Source: Candidatus Saccharimonadota bacterium
Lineage (GTDB): Bacteria; Patescibacteriota; Saccharimonadia; Saccharimonadales; JACDFO01
Direction of reading: 5' to 3'
Assembly (NCBI GenBank): GCA_013815785.1
Contig: JACDFO010000002.1
Location: 1-47,231 of the forward strand
DNA length: 47,231 bases
Shown: piece by piece, positions 14,282-22,784 of the stretch
Numbering within the stretch: position 1 is the stretch's first letter
Layout: the number at the start of each line of letters is the position of its first letter
Made by a program: the position numbers and the translations under genes
The notes under the pieces: generated by a model
The model's input: the letters and a program-made list of their open reading frames with translations, nothing else
The model's database searches: none
Told to the model about the DNA's origin: nothing

Positions 14282-15499
14282 ATGTTTGAAAGTTTTGGTG
14301 CCGCTTTTATTGGCTATATTCCTTGGTCAATGGCGTTTATCTCAGTCATTACCATCCTATTGGTTGGGGTGGTGGCCTTTTTTACTTCTAAAAAACCAAA
14401 AAACTTAGATTCTAATGATTATCTGGTTGGGCCATATAAGCCTGCCCGACGAATCGCCATATTAATTGCTTCTAAAGATGGAGAAAAAACCATTGCCCAG
14501 ACTGTTCGTGCAGCAGCCAAAAATGGTCGAAAAGTATTTGTCGTTTCTGATGGCAGTACTGATAAAACGGCTAGTGAAGCAAAAAAAGCCGGAGCTACTG
14601 TACTGGCTCTGCGCAAAAATATTGGGAAACCAAGTGCACTGCATCGTGCTTATAAGCATTTTAAGCTTGGAAAAAGATTCGATGCTGTCGCAATTTTGGA
14701 CGATGATGTACTAATAAGTCGTGATTTTGTAATTTTAGCTAAGCACTTGATGGGTAATGATGTAGCAATAACAGTCGGCAAAAATATAACTCATTGGCCT
14801 GATGAAAAAAGATGGAATATATGGCTGGCCGCCCGTACATATAGTTATTGGTGCTATCAGCTCACTCTTCGTCGCTTGCAGAGCGCTGCTAATGTTATGA
14901 ACTGTATTTCGGGCTCAAATTCTCTATATCGTACAGAAGTATTGGACCAAGTGTTGTCTGGACACACCCCATACATTGTCGATGATACTTATTGGACACT
15001 CGAAACACATCGCCTAGGCCTTGGGAAAATAGTATATGCACCAAGAGCACACGCTTGGATCCAGGACCCAACTAATTTCCGTGATTGGTACAAACAGAAT
15101 TTACGCTGGATGTGGGGAACTTACCAGGGAATTATTGGTCACCAAATTGGAAGCCAATTTAATCGTTTCCATATGTCCTATGTATTTCTAATGGCTGAGT
15201 GGATACTGTATATAATCAGCGGACCGATTTGTATTTGGTTAATACTACAAGGTGGTCCTGAGCATATACCCCGCCAGCTACTCATTTTAGCGAGTGGTTA
15301 TGCACTGTGGGTAGTCGGCGCTGCCTTGTCGTTGAAGCTGCCCAGGCTTTTGTTTTTTATCCCAGCAATTGCCATAGCGGATTTTATATTTCGTTTTCTA
15401 ATGGTACACGCTTTTTTCAAAGCACTGCGACAAAAAACAGTCCTGGCTTGTGTTTGGGATTCGCCCAAGCGCTTTGATACTCGTAGCGTCACCGCTTAG
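14282..15499 (+). CDS. Membrane family-2 glycosyltransferase (PgaC/NodC-like)
   Basis: 405 residues: one N-terminal helix (MAFISVITILLVGVVAFF), a cytosolic GT-A domain, and three or four C-terminal helices. The catalytic set of processive GT2 enzymes is visible: VVSDGSTDKT, ILDDDV (DxD), IVDDTYWTLETHR (the acceptor-binding acidic block) and QNLRWMWG (Q-x-x-R-W). Such enzymes polymerise and export beta-linked polysaccharide from nucleotide sugars, so an exopolysaccharide or wall-glycan role is likely. The specific sugar cannot be read. The stop overlaps the convergent sortase gene by 4 bp. Confidence 0.88.
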   Translation: MFESFGAAFIGYIPWSMAFISVITILLVGVVAFFTSKKPKNLDSNDYLVGPYKPARRIAILIASKDGEKTIAQTVRAAAKNGRKVFVVSDGSTDKTASEAKKAGATVLALRKNIGKPSALHRAYKHFKLGKRFDAVAILDDDVLISRDFVILAKHLMGNDVAITVGKNITHWPDEKRWNIWLAARTYSYWCYQLTLRRLQSAANVMNCISGSNSLYRTEVLDQVLSGHTPYIVDDTYWTLETHRLGLGKIVYAPRAHAWIQDPTNFRDWYKQNLRWMWGTYQGIIGHQIGSQFNRFHMSYVFLMAEWILYIISGPICIWLILQGGPEHIPRQLLILASGYALWVVGAALSLKLPRLLFFIPAIAIADFIFRFLMVHAFFKALRQKTVLACVWDSPKRFDTRSVTA

Positions 15500-16158
15500 T
15501 AATCCGTAATTGGCATAGGGATTGTGTCGAGCGAAGCTCGCACAACTAGGCGGTTTTGGTTTGTGCCAACAGGTGTACAGGTAACAAGCGAAAGGACTGA
15601 TTCAGTCGTCGGAGCAAGCACCTTAGCGTCAGACGGGCTAACTATAATACTGTCTTTTACGGTATATGTATAAGCTATGCCTTGGTAGCTGACATGAATC
15701 TTATCGCCGGGCTTTAGCTTTTCAAGAAGAGTGAATACCCACTTGTAATCACCTGGACTCCATAGTTGCCCGCTGCTATGACCAACAATAATAGTGTGAC
15801 CTTTTTTTCCAGGTCGAGTTGAGTTGCCATATAGCAGCACACCACGTCGCAAGGCCAGTTGAACGTTTGCATCCTGAGAACTCGGTTCATCAAGTATGAT
15901 TGGTGCGTTCACGTTTATAACAGGAATGTTAATGATTGCAGGTGCAGATGGGTCAAACTTTGATACAGTCCCAATATCACTGGCTGTTGCTTGGACCGAA
16001 GGAGTACTCCGATAACGCAGTTGAGCAACTAGCCATTGGCCGTTCAGTACAGCAAATACGATAGCGCTAAGAAGAAGAGTAGCATAGGCCACCTTGGGTT
16101 TACTATAAATCCACGATGTTTTACCTAGTTTCTTAGAAGATTTAGCAGAGTTATTCAT
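15496..16158 (-). CDS. Class D/E-like sortase
   Basis: About 220 residues from ATG 16158; a TTG six codons earlier is the alternative start. There is a basic N-terminus, one membrane helix (VAYATLLLSAIVFAVL), and an external sortase barrel with His in TIIVGHSSGQLW, Cys in SLVTCTPVGTNQ and Arg in NRLVVRASL. Compared with the first sortase it lacks the long cytoplasmic tail and has the TLxTC-type motif as LVTCTP. It could process the LPNTG mini-protein upstream (14000-14170). Confidence 0.9.
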   Translation of the reverse strand: MNNSAKSSKKLGKTSWIYSKPKVAYATLLLSAIVFAVLNGQWLVAQLRYRSTPSVQATASDIGTVSKFDPSAPAIINIPVINVNAPIILDEPSSQDANVQLALRRGVLLYGNSTRPGKKGHTIIVGHSSGQLWSPGDYKWVFTLLEKLKPGDKIHVSYQGIAYTYTVKDSIIVSPSDAKVLAPTTESVLSLVTCTPVGTNQNRLVVRASLDTIPMPITDY

Positions 16159-16246
16159 AATCCATTGATAATACAATAAATTATGAATAAAAGCAAGTAA
16201 TCATTATGATAATGTTTAAAATAAAATATGTTTTGTCGTGTGCAAA

Positions 16247-17767
16247 CTATAACTCGTTTACGACTTCGATTTGAGCGCCGAGGCTATTTAGGCGTTCTGC
16301 GAAATCTTCATAGCCACGATTGATTGAGTAGACGTTGCGGAGCATAGACGTTCCATTAGCCGCCAGCATACCTATCAGTAATAACATAGCTGGGCGAAGT
16401 GCAGGCGGGCAGACTACGTCGGCCGCACTGAATTTGGTAGGACCGTCTACGTATGCACGGTGGGGGTCAGCTAAAGTTACGTTAACATTCAGCTTACGCA
16501 TTTCGGTATAGTACAAAGCTCGCTCTTCGTACACCCAGTCGTGTATGAGCGTGCGGCCCCGCGCAACGGCTGCGATAGGCACAAACATCGGCAAATTATC
16601 GATATTAAGGCCAGGGAAAGGGCGGGCATATATCTTTTCTTCTAAAGCGATTAGTTTGCCGTTATGTTTCTGAACCGTGATATCAACTAGTTCTGTTTGG
16701 CCATTATCTGCTAGATAACGTTCTGAAATATCGAATTTTAAACCCATTTTTTTTAATTTTAGTAACTCAAGCTCTAAAAATTCTATAGGTGCTCGCTGCA
16801 CGGTGATTTTTGAATTTGTAGTAATGGCTGCAGTAATAAATGTCATCGACTCGATTGGATCTTCGCTTGGCGCATAGGTTATGTTCTTTTTGATGTCAGC
16901 AACTCCGCGAACACGGAGTGTACTGGTTCCGATACCTTCAATCCGCACACCTAGTTTTTTTAAAAAGAAGCACAGGTCTTGAACCATGTAATTGGCGCTG
17001 GCCATTTTAATCACCGTTTCATTTTCGAATTTGGCCGCGGCCATCAAAACATTCTCCGTAGTAGTGTCGCCTGATTCATATAAAACAATAGTAGGAGCTG
17101 GCTTCTTTTTGACTTCAACATAATAATGGCCGGTTTTGGCGGTAATGTTAACTCCTAATTCTTCCAGTGCGTATAAATGGGGCTGAACAGTCCGCGTACC
17201 AAGCTTGCAGCCTCCAGCGTAAGGTATTTTAAACTCTTTAAACAAGTGCATGACCGGACCGAGCATCATTAAGACAGAGCGAGTTTTGCGAGCTGCATTC
17301 TTATCCATTTTATCTAGGTTCAGCTTAGCCGGGGGCTTGATTTCTAAGTCGTTACCAGTAGTCCATTTAACATGGACACCCATACTAACTAATACCTCGA
17401 TAATACGATTAACTTCTTCTATTCTAGGCATACGTTTGAGCCTAGTCGTGCCTTTGTTAAGCAGTGAAGCGAATAATAAGCATACGGCTGCATTCTTAGA
17501 AACCTTAGTCGCGACGGTGCCTTTTAATTCGTGGCCGCCTTCAATCCTGAGATTAACAGCACCGCCACTAATTGATATAAGTGGTTTCTTAAGAACATCA
17601 CTGATTCGTGCCAAAGTTTCTAAACTGAGGTTTTGTTTTCCATGCTCAATGCGGTTTACGGCTGACTGAGATGTACTAAGACGTCGGGCAAATGCTGCCT
17701 GAGTCATGCCTCGCTCTTGTCGTAGTTGGTAAATTAATTGACCAATTTTCTCATTAGTTGTAAGCAT
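16247..17767 (-). CDS. HTH-MurA fusion (XRE domain plus UDP-GlcNAc enolpyruvyl transferase)
   Basis: 506 residues in one frame. Residues 1-62 form an XRE helix-turn-helix (KIGQLIYQLRQERGMTQAAF, then STSQSAVNRIEHGKQNLSL). Residues 67-505 form an EPSP-synthase/MurA fold. Counterparts of the E. coli MurA catalytic residues are Lys91/Asn92 in SKNAAV, Arg163 in KTRSV, and Cys187 in YAGGCKLGTR, the position attacked by fosfomycin; LRPAML holds the late Arg. Active-site residues appear intact, so this may be a wall-synthesis enzyme that also binds DNA, or a substrate-sensing repressor built from MurA. Another murA may exist elsewhere in the genome. Confidence 0.9.
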   Translation of the reverse strand: MLTTNEKIGQLIYQLRQERGMTQAAFARRLSTSQSAVNRIEHGKQNLSLETLARISDVLKKPLISISGGAVNLRIEGGHELKGTVATKVSKNAAVCLLFASLLNKGTTRLKRMPRIEEVNRIIEVLVSMGVHVKWTTGNDLEIKPPAKLNLDKMDKNAARKTRSVLMMLGPVMHLFKEFKIPYAGGCKLGTRTVQPHLYALEELGVNITAKTGHYYVEVKKKPAPTIVLYESGDTTTENVLMAAAKFENETVIKMASANYMVQDLCFFLKKLGVRIEGIGTSTLRVRGVADIKKNITYAPSEDPIESMTFITAAITTNSKITVQRAPIEFLELELLKLKKMGLKFDISERYLADNGQTELVDITVQKHNGKLIALEEKIYARPFPGLNIDNLPMFVPIAAVARGRTLIHDWVYEERALYYTEMRKLNVNVTLADPHRAYVDGPTKFSAADVVCPPALRPAMLLLIGMLAANGTSMLRNVYSINRGYEDFAERLNSLGAQIEVVNEL

Positions 17768-17843
17768 AACTAGATAATTATATCAAATAAGATATAGCTT
17801 ACAATTACTTTCTGGAATTACGTATCACCTGTAGAATAGAAAC

Positions 17844-19124
17844 ATGAATGATAGGGAAGTTTGGGATCTTATTAAGGCTGAAGAGCAGCGTCAACGTGAT
17901 GGCTTAGAGCTGATTCCGTCTGAAAATTATGTGAGCCGTGATGTTCTGACCGCACTCGGCAGTGTATTCACAAATAAATATTCCGAGGGTTATCCGGGCA
18001 AACGTTATTACGGTGGACAGGATAATACCGATCCGCTCGAACAACTGGCCATTGACCGTGCTAAGCAACTGTTTGGAAGTGATCATGCGAACGTACAGCC
18101 TCATTCGGGTGCACCGGCAAATATTGCCGTGTATCAAGCTTGGCTAAATCCTGGTGATACGGTCATGGCTATGAGGTTGGATCACGGCGGACACCTGACA
18201 CATGGACACCCAGTAACATCAAGCGCTAAATTGTATAACTTCGTTCGTTACGGTATCAAGGATATTGAAACAGGCGAAATTGATTATGACGAAATGTATA
18301 AGGTAGCCAAAAAGGAAAAACCCAAAATTATCCTTGCCGGTTTTTCTGGTTTCCCGCGTGGATTAGACTATGCTAAATTTGCAGAAATTGGAAACGAAGT
18401 AGGGGCGGTATTGATGGCAGACATGGCTCATATCGCAGGACTTATTGCTGGCAAGGCACTTCCAAATCCTTTTGATTTTGGTTTTCATATCATGACAAGC
18501 ACGACACATAAGACGTTGCGAGGCCCACGTGGCGGCCTAATTATGAGCAACGGCACAGTAAGCAATCCGCTAAAAATGCCTGAAAAAACCGTTGAAAATT
18601 TACCAACTTTAATTGACCGCGAGATTTTCCCAGGTTTTCAGGGCGGACCACACATGCATGTCATTGCCGCAAAAGCAGTGGCGTTTCGGGAAGCGTTGGC
18701 ACCGGAATTTCAAGATTACTCCACGCAGATTCTAAAAAACGCAAAGCAGTTAGCGGACGAGTTAATGAAGCGTAACTTTAAGTTAGTAACGAATGGTACA
18801 GACAATCATTTAATTCAAATTGATATGATGACAAGCTTTGGTATTGATGGTCGGATTGCTCAAGATTTATATGACTCTATCGGATTAACAGCTAACTGCA
18901 ACGCTATACCAGATGACCCCTTGCCACCGTTTAGACCAAGTGGCTTGCGTATCGGTACGCCAGCACTCACAACTAGGGGGTTGAAAGAAAAAGATATGGC
19001 TATCATTGCTGAGTGGTTGGCTAAAGGCGCCAAAGCGATAAATGATAAAAAATCTCTTGTACAGCTGAAAGCCGAAGTCAAAGAGTTTGCACTCAAGTTT
19101 CCTCTACCTAACGAGATTAATTGA
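17844..19124 (+). CDS. glyA: Serine hydroxymethyltransferase
   Basis: PLP enzyme converting serine and tetrahydrofolate to glycine and methylene-THF. The 426 residues match family length. Landmarks: ENYVSRDVLTALGSVFTNKY, YPGKRYYGGQ, the PLP lysine in TSTTHKTLRGPRGG, and PFRPSGLRIGTPALTTRG near the C-terminus. It pairs metabolically with folD at 32505. Flanked by HTH-MurA (divergent) and an uncharacterised convergent gene. Confidence 0.98.
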   Translation: MNDREVWDLIKAEEQRQRDGLELIPSENYVSRDVLTALGSVFTNKYSEGYPGKRYYGGQDNTDPLEQLAIDRAKQLFGSDHANVQPHSGAPANIAVYQAWLNPGDTVMAMRLDHGGHLTHGHPVTSSAKLYNFVRYGIKDIETGEIDYDEMYKVAKKEKPKIILAGFSGFPRGLDYAKFAEIGNEVGAVLMADMAHIAGLIAGKALPNPFDFGFHIMTSTTHKTLRGPRGGLIMSNGTVSNPLKMPEKTVENLPTLIDREIFPGFQGGPHMHVIAAKAVAFREALAPEFQDYSTQILKNAKQLADELMKRNFKLVTNGTDNHLIQIDMMTSFGIDGRIAQDLYDSIGLTANCNAIPDDPLPPFRPSGLRIGTPALTTRGLKEKDMAIIAEWLAKGAKAINDKKSLVQLKAEVKEFALKFPLPNEIN

Positions 19125-19132
19125 TACTAAAA

Positions 19133-19726
19133 CTAACGGGCTTCTGCAGCAATGTCTTGGCTATCAGCATCGTTGTGTAAGCCACTTACGAGCAATTCTT
19201 TTTCAAGAGGTAATCTGCTTAGGATATGAGTAAATAAAACTTTAGCCGTCAACTGGCCCATAACATTAGTAGAATAACGGTACTCAGGAAGTAGTAAATT
19301 CCAATCACCAACCACATGAGAATGTATTCGCTTTTTATCCAAATCAGATAACTCAGTTAAAGAAACTACTGAATCTGGCAATACAGCTTCGTACGCATCG
19401 GCTCGTAAGTCTCGCTCACTGTTAATTAAACCAAGCGCTAAACTACCTAGCTTCTCGGGCACATTACTGCTCGGATGTGCAAGCCTATCGTCACCGCCAA
19501 GTTCTACCATCGTAGTATTACGGCCTAAAGATGCGGTTTCTTGTGCGTAATGTCTCCAAATATCACACTGTGTGTTTGGAGTGGGTAATGTTCCAACAAA
19601 GTACGGTATTTCAGGAAACGTGTCCGTGACACTATTCATAATTGTGGAAACGGCACGATCGCGTGATAATTCAAGCTGGTCAGCTTGATCGTGTGTTTGT
19701 GAACTCAAAATTTCTGAAAAAACCAT
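19133..19726 (-). CDS. Hypothetical protein
   Basis: 197 residues from ATG 19726, chosen over the upstream ATG at 19762 because AAAGGG lies 8 bp before it. Soluble, with acidic patches; no membrane helix or signal peptide. Segments such as TMVELGGDDRLAHPSSNVPE and RIHSHVVGDWNLLLPEYRYS look ordered but match nothing I know. One Cys (TQCDIW). It ends 8 bp from the convergent glyA stop. Function unknown. Confidence 0.65.
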   Translation of the reverse strand: MVFSEILSSQTHDQADQLELSRDRAVSTIMNSVTDTFPEIPYFVGTLPTPNTQCDIWRHYAQETASLGRNTTMVELGGDDRLAHPSSNVPEKLGSLALGLINSERDLRADAYEAVLPDSVVSLTELSDLDKKRIHSHVVGDWNLLLPEYRYSTNVMGQLTAKVLFTHILSRLPLEKELLVSGLHNDADSQDIAAEAR

Positions 19727-19792
19727 AATGAACCCTTTGTTTTTAGTGCATGGGAACTGCACGTTTTAAAATGTATTGTGTTCAGTATAGCG

Positions 19793-20851
19793 CTACAGGG
19801 ATGCTATAGGAAGAAGTTCGGGTTCTTGTTCGAGTGTCATATCAAAAATTTGCTTAACTTTGTCTACGATTATTTTTTTAAAAGCTAGCAAGTCGGCGGT
19901 AGAGTTTGCGTGTTCATTGACAAGTACCAGTGCTTGGTTCTGCCAGGTTGCCATTCCGGTAGTTTCGTCGTGAAAATCTTTAAATCCTATATATTCTAAT
20001 AATGCCCCAGCGGCAACTTTATAAGAGCCGTCTGGCAAGTCCCAAAAGCATCGTGAGGGCCAAGATGCCAAGCGCGGATGTTGCTCTACGAGCTCCTGAT
20101 ATTTGTCCGAACTAACAATCGGGTTTGCAAAGAACGATCCGACGTTGGCAACCAGTGTGGGATCGGGCAAACGAGAACGCCGTATCTCGATCACAGCACG
20201 TCTGATATCGGTTGGTGATGGGTGGGTGATCTGATGTGTTTTCAGATAATCTTCTAGCCAGTGATAATATACTGGTTCTTGTATTTGTTTGATTAAATGC
20301 AGCGTGAGACTGGTTATCAGGAATCTACCGCGGTCCGTCGTTTTGAATCGACTGGTGCGGTAACCAAATTCACATTCTATAGCTGGAATGTTAACCAGAC
20401 CGCCAGTTTGCATATCGTAGGCCTCTAATGACACAAAAGTTTCCGCTAGCTCGTGGCCATACGCGCCAATGTTTTGCACTGGAGCCCCACCGACTGTCCC
20501 GGGTATGAGCGACAAGTACTCCAGACCACTTTTACCAGTAGCTACCGCTCGCTCCACAACGCTATCCCAGTTCTCACCTGCGCCAGCTGTAATATATATA
20601 TTTTCTTCGTCCTCAGAAAATACCTCAAAACCCATAATTTTGTTAACCAGAATGAGCCCGGGAAATCCTTCGTCTTTCCAAACGATGTTACTACCTACGC
20701 CGATCATGATTATAGGAAGGTTGCGCTCTTTAGCCCACGCAACGGCTTCAGTAACCTCTATTTTCTGGTTTATCTCACTCAGATATGCAGCATTGCCGCC
20801 AAGGCGCATGGTAGAGTAGCCGCTTAAAGGCACATTTTCTAATATATTCAT
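19793..20851 (-). CDS. murB: UDP-N-acetylenolpyruvoylglucosamine reductase MurB
   Basis: FAD/NADPH reductase of the second committed peptidoglycan step. Visible blocks: LSGYSTMRLGGNAAYL, IIMIGVGSNIVWKDEGFPG, SGLEYLSLIPGTVGGAPVQN, IGAYGHEL, FGYRTSRFK, NVGSFFANPIV with the proton-donor Ser, and a C-terminal NEHANSTADL with the late Glu. The Tyr-loop and C-terminus fit type I (E. coli-like) MurB. ATG 20851 leaves the usual short N-terminus; ATG 20887, which has GAGGGG before it, would add 12 residues and may be used instead. A TATACT hexamer lies between these two ATGs. Confidence 0.95.
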   Translation of the reverse strand: MNILENVPLSGYSTMRLGGNAAYLSEINQKIEVTEAVAWAKERNLPIIMIGVGSNIVWKDEGFPGLILVNKIMGFEVFSEDEENIYITAGAGENWDSVVERAVATGKSGLEYLSLIPGTVGGAPVQNIGAYGHELAETFVSLEAYDMQTGGLVNIPAIECEFGYRTSRFKTTDRGRFLITSLTLHLIKQIQEPVYYHWLEDYLKTHQITHPSPTDIRRAVIEIRRSRLPDPTLVANVGSFFANPIVSSDKYQELVEQHPRLASWPSRCFWDLPDGSYKVAAGALLEYIGFKDFHDETTGMATWQNQALVLVNEHANSTADLLAFKKIIVDKVKQIFDMTLEQEPELLPIASL

Positions 20852-20915
20852 ATTATTAGTAGTATACCCGCTTCTGCTTGCATGCATAACACCCCTCGCT
20901 GTAACATAGTTAAGA

Positions 20916-21461
20916 ATGAATAAGTCTAAGGTCCCATTTGAACCACTCGGCAAGCAGCTGAAGAAAATGCGCATCAGTCGTCAAGAAAGCTTGGCGGAGG
21001 TATCTGGCGCGGTTGAAATAGACATTGATGTTTTGCAAACCATAGAACAAGGTAAGACGCGACCCAATGAAGATATCTTGCTACTACTGATAAGTCATTT
21101 TGCTATCAAGGAAGATGAAGCTGAGACGCTGTGGGATCTTGCGGGGTACGACAAAGCGATTTTACCAGTAGTTTCATCGATAAATGATGACTTATCAGCA
21201 AAACCTGTCGTTATCGTAACGCCTCAAGATTTGAAAATCGTGTATACCGATATGGTCCATGTAGCTGTCAATAACTACGGCGTTATAATGAATTTTATGC
21301 AAGGCGCCGGGCAGAATAGTCAGCCACTTGCGATTGCCCGGGTCGGCATGAGCCGTGAACATGCGTTAAGTGTTCTCGAAGTACTACAACAAACTCTGAG
21401 TGCTAAGCCACTAAAAGAACTTCCCGCCCCAAAAAAAGACAACACATCAAACAACGGATAA
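20916..21461 (+). CDS. XRE-type HTH protein with DUF3467-like C-terminus
   Basis: 181 residues. The N-terminal HTH (about 8-70: LGKQLKKMRISRQESLAEVS, then VLQTIEQGKTRPNED) is followed by a linker and a C-terminal domain, VYTDMVHVAVNNYGVIMNF...IARVGMSREHALSVLEVLQQ. The latter resembles DUF3467, a small beta-rich module of unknown role usually found alone. The combination suggests a repressor with a ligand- or partner-sensing tail. It is divergent from murB with about 65 bp between starts, so murB is a plausible target. No Shine-Dalgarno is seen. Confidence 0.75.
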   Translation: MNKSKVPFEPLGKQLKKMRISRQESLAEVSGAVEIDIDVLQTIEQGKTRPNEDILLLLISHFAIKEDEAETLWDLAGYDKAILPVVSSINDDLSAKPVVIVTPQDLKIVYTDMVHVAVNNYGVIMNFMQGAGQNSQPLAIARVGMSREHALSVLEVLQQTLSAKPLKELPAPKKDNTSNNG

Positions 21462-21486
21462 GGTTCATAGCTTTAGTCACCAACGT

Positions 21487-22245
21487 TTATTTGCCAAAGA
21501 AATCGAGTAAGTTCTTACCTAGTAATTCCTTACCGGTCTCGTTAGCATGACAGCCGCTACCGGTAAGTGCGGGAGTAAGAGTACCGACTTCAGGCCCACG
21601 TCTGGCCTTACTGGCCTGGACGACCCTATCTAAGACTCTTTGCATTTGCAATGGCGCATCTGCCTGAAGATCCTTACAAGTAGTTGTCGGATTGTAATCA
21701 TTCATTGCCGACACATACATCGCCGCTTCAGGTATTCGCCGCTTTACTTCATCTATAACGGCAAGGGCGTCGTCATAGTATTCATCATCTGTTTGTTCAC
21801 CTCTTCCCAAAAGCTGTACCCATACTACCTTTGTAGCGCCACGGCTCTTCGATGTTTGATATAAGCCATCGAATGATTGCCAATACTTATTAGTTTCACT
21901 TTGCGTATTTATACCGTCCGCCCACTTATCGATAGTGCCACCGCCATACCCACCAAAATCGGCTCTTTTAGCGTCCCATAACTTGCTGCCGTTCAATAGT
22001 TTATAGCCATCTGTGGCATTTGATGTTAGCGAACCACCCACGTAACCTATTATACCGCTGGGCACCTCTTCATCACTCTCATTGTTTTCATTACTGATTT
22101 GCTGTGTGCCGGTGCTGTTATCGTGACTTGAGGATCTTGACTGTGAAACGTACCATGCAACTCCTGCAATAATGACTACTATTAATATTCCCAAAAGAAA
22201 AATTAGAGGTATACTGCCAGATGCATTATTGCGCAGCTTATTCAT
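21487..22245 (-). CDS. Exported SGNH/GDSL-type hydrolase
   Basis: 252 residues: an N-terminal membrane anchor (IPLIFLLGILIVVIIAGVAWYV), a Ser/Asn/Glu linker, then a SGNH-like fold. Block I is GYVGGSLTSNATDG with the nucleophile Ser (GxSxT in place of GDSxT). VVWVQLLGRGEQTDDE and YVSAMNDYNP follow, and the C-terminal GSGCHANETGKELLG carries the His of block V. The DxxH form reads SGCH here, so the Asp is not obvious. Substrates could be acetylated glycans or esters at the surface; not determinable. Starts after ATGAATAAG at 22245. Confidence 0.72.
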   Translation of the reverse strand: MNKLRNNASGSIPLIFLLGILIVVIIAGVAWYVSQSRSSSHDNSTGTQQISNENNESDEEVPSGIIGYVGGSLTSNATDGYKLLNGSKLWDAKRADFGGYGGGTIDKWADGINTQSETNKYWQSFDGLYQTSKSRGATKVVWVQLLGRGEQTDDEYYDDALAVIDEVKRRIPEAAMYVSAMNDYNPTTTCKDLQADAPLQMQRVLDRVVQASKARRGPEVGTLTPALTGSGCHANETGKELLGKNLLDFFGK

Positions 22246-22406
22246 AGAAGCTTTTATTCTACCCTGACTATGGACAGGGCACTACTAATTGTGTCAAATT
22301 TGGTGTACATGCTTAGTAACTAATATATACGATTCCTAGAAATAAGCACGGAATCTATTTTCTTGGTGTAGCTTAGTTATGAAGTTATAGCCATGCTTAA
22401 TATGGT

Positions 22407-22784
22407 TCAGTTATAGAGCGTCTGATCAACGAGAGCTACCAAATCTTGTGGCGCTAAACTGGATTTCAAAACGAAGCTATGAGCACCGAGACCAAGCATT
22501 TCCGCCTCTATTTTGCTGTCTAGTAGGTTGCTATAGACGACTATTTTTGTATTCGGATAATCGTCTAAGTCGACCTTTCTCATGAATTCTTTACCATCCA
22601 TGACTGGCATGAATATGTCGAGCAATACCATGTCTGGCCGTAAGGCCTTTAACCGTTTCAATCCTTCGAGACCGTTATTGGCGGTATGGACTTCATAGCC
22701 CTTAGAAGAAAGGATAATCTGATAAACGTCTTGAAGTACTTTTTCATCTTCAACTATAAGTATGGAAAGTATGGACTTACTCAC
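22407..22784 (-). CDS. Receiver-only response regulator
   Basis: 125 residues, a single CheY-like domain with no output domain. Acidic pocket VEDE (residues 11-14), phospho-acceptor Asp56 in LLDIFMP, switch Ser in VVYSN, and Lys in VLKSSLAP. It overlaps the 3'-located start of its kinase partner: the histidine kinase stop codon overlaps this ATG by 4 bp, so the two are translated together. Confidence 0.95.
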   Translation of the reverse strand: MSKSILSILIVEDEKVLQDVYQIILSSKGYEVHTANNGLEGLKRLKALRPDMVLLDIFMPVMDGKEFMRKVDLDDYPNTKIVVYSNLLDSKIEAEMLGLGAHSFVLKSSLAPQDLVALVDQTLYN

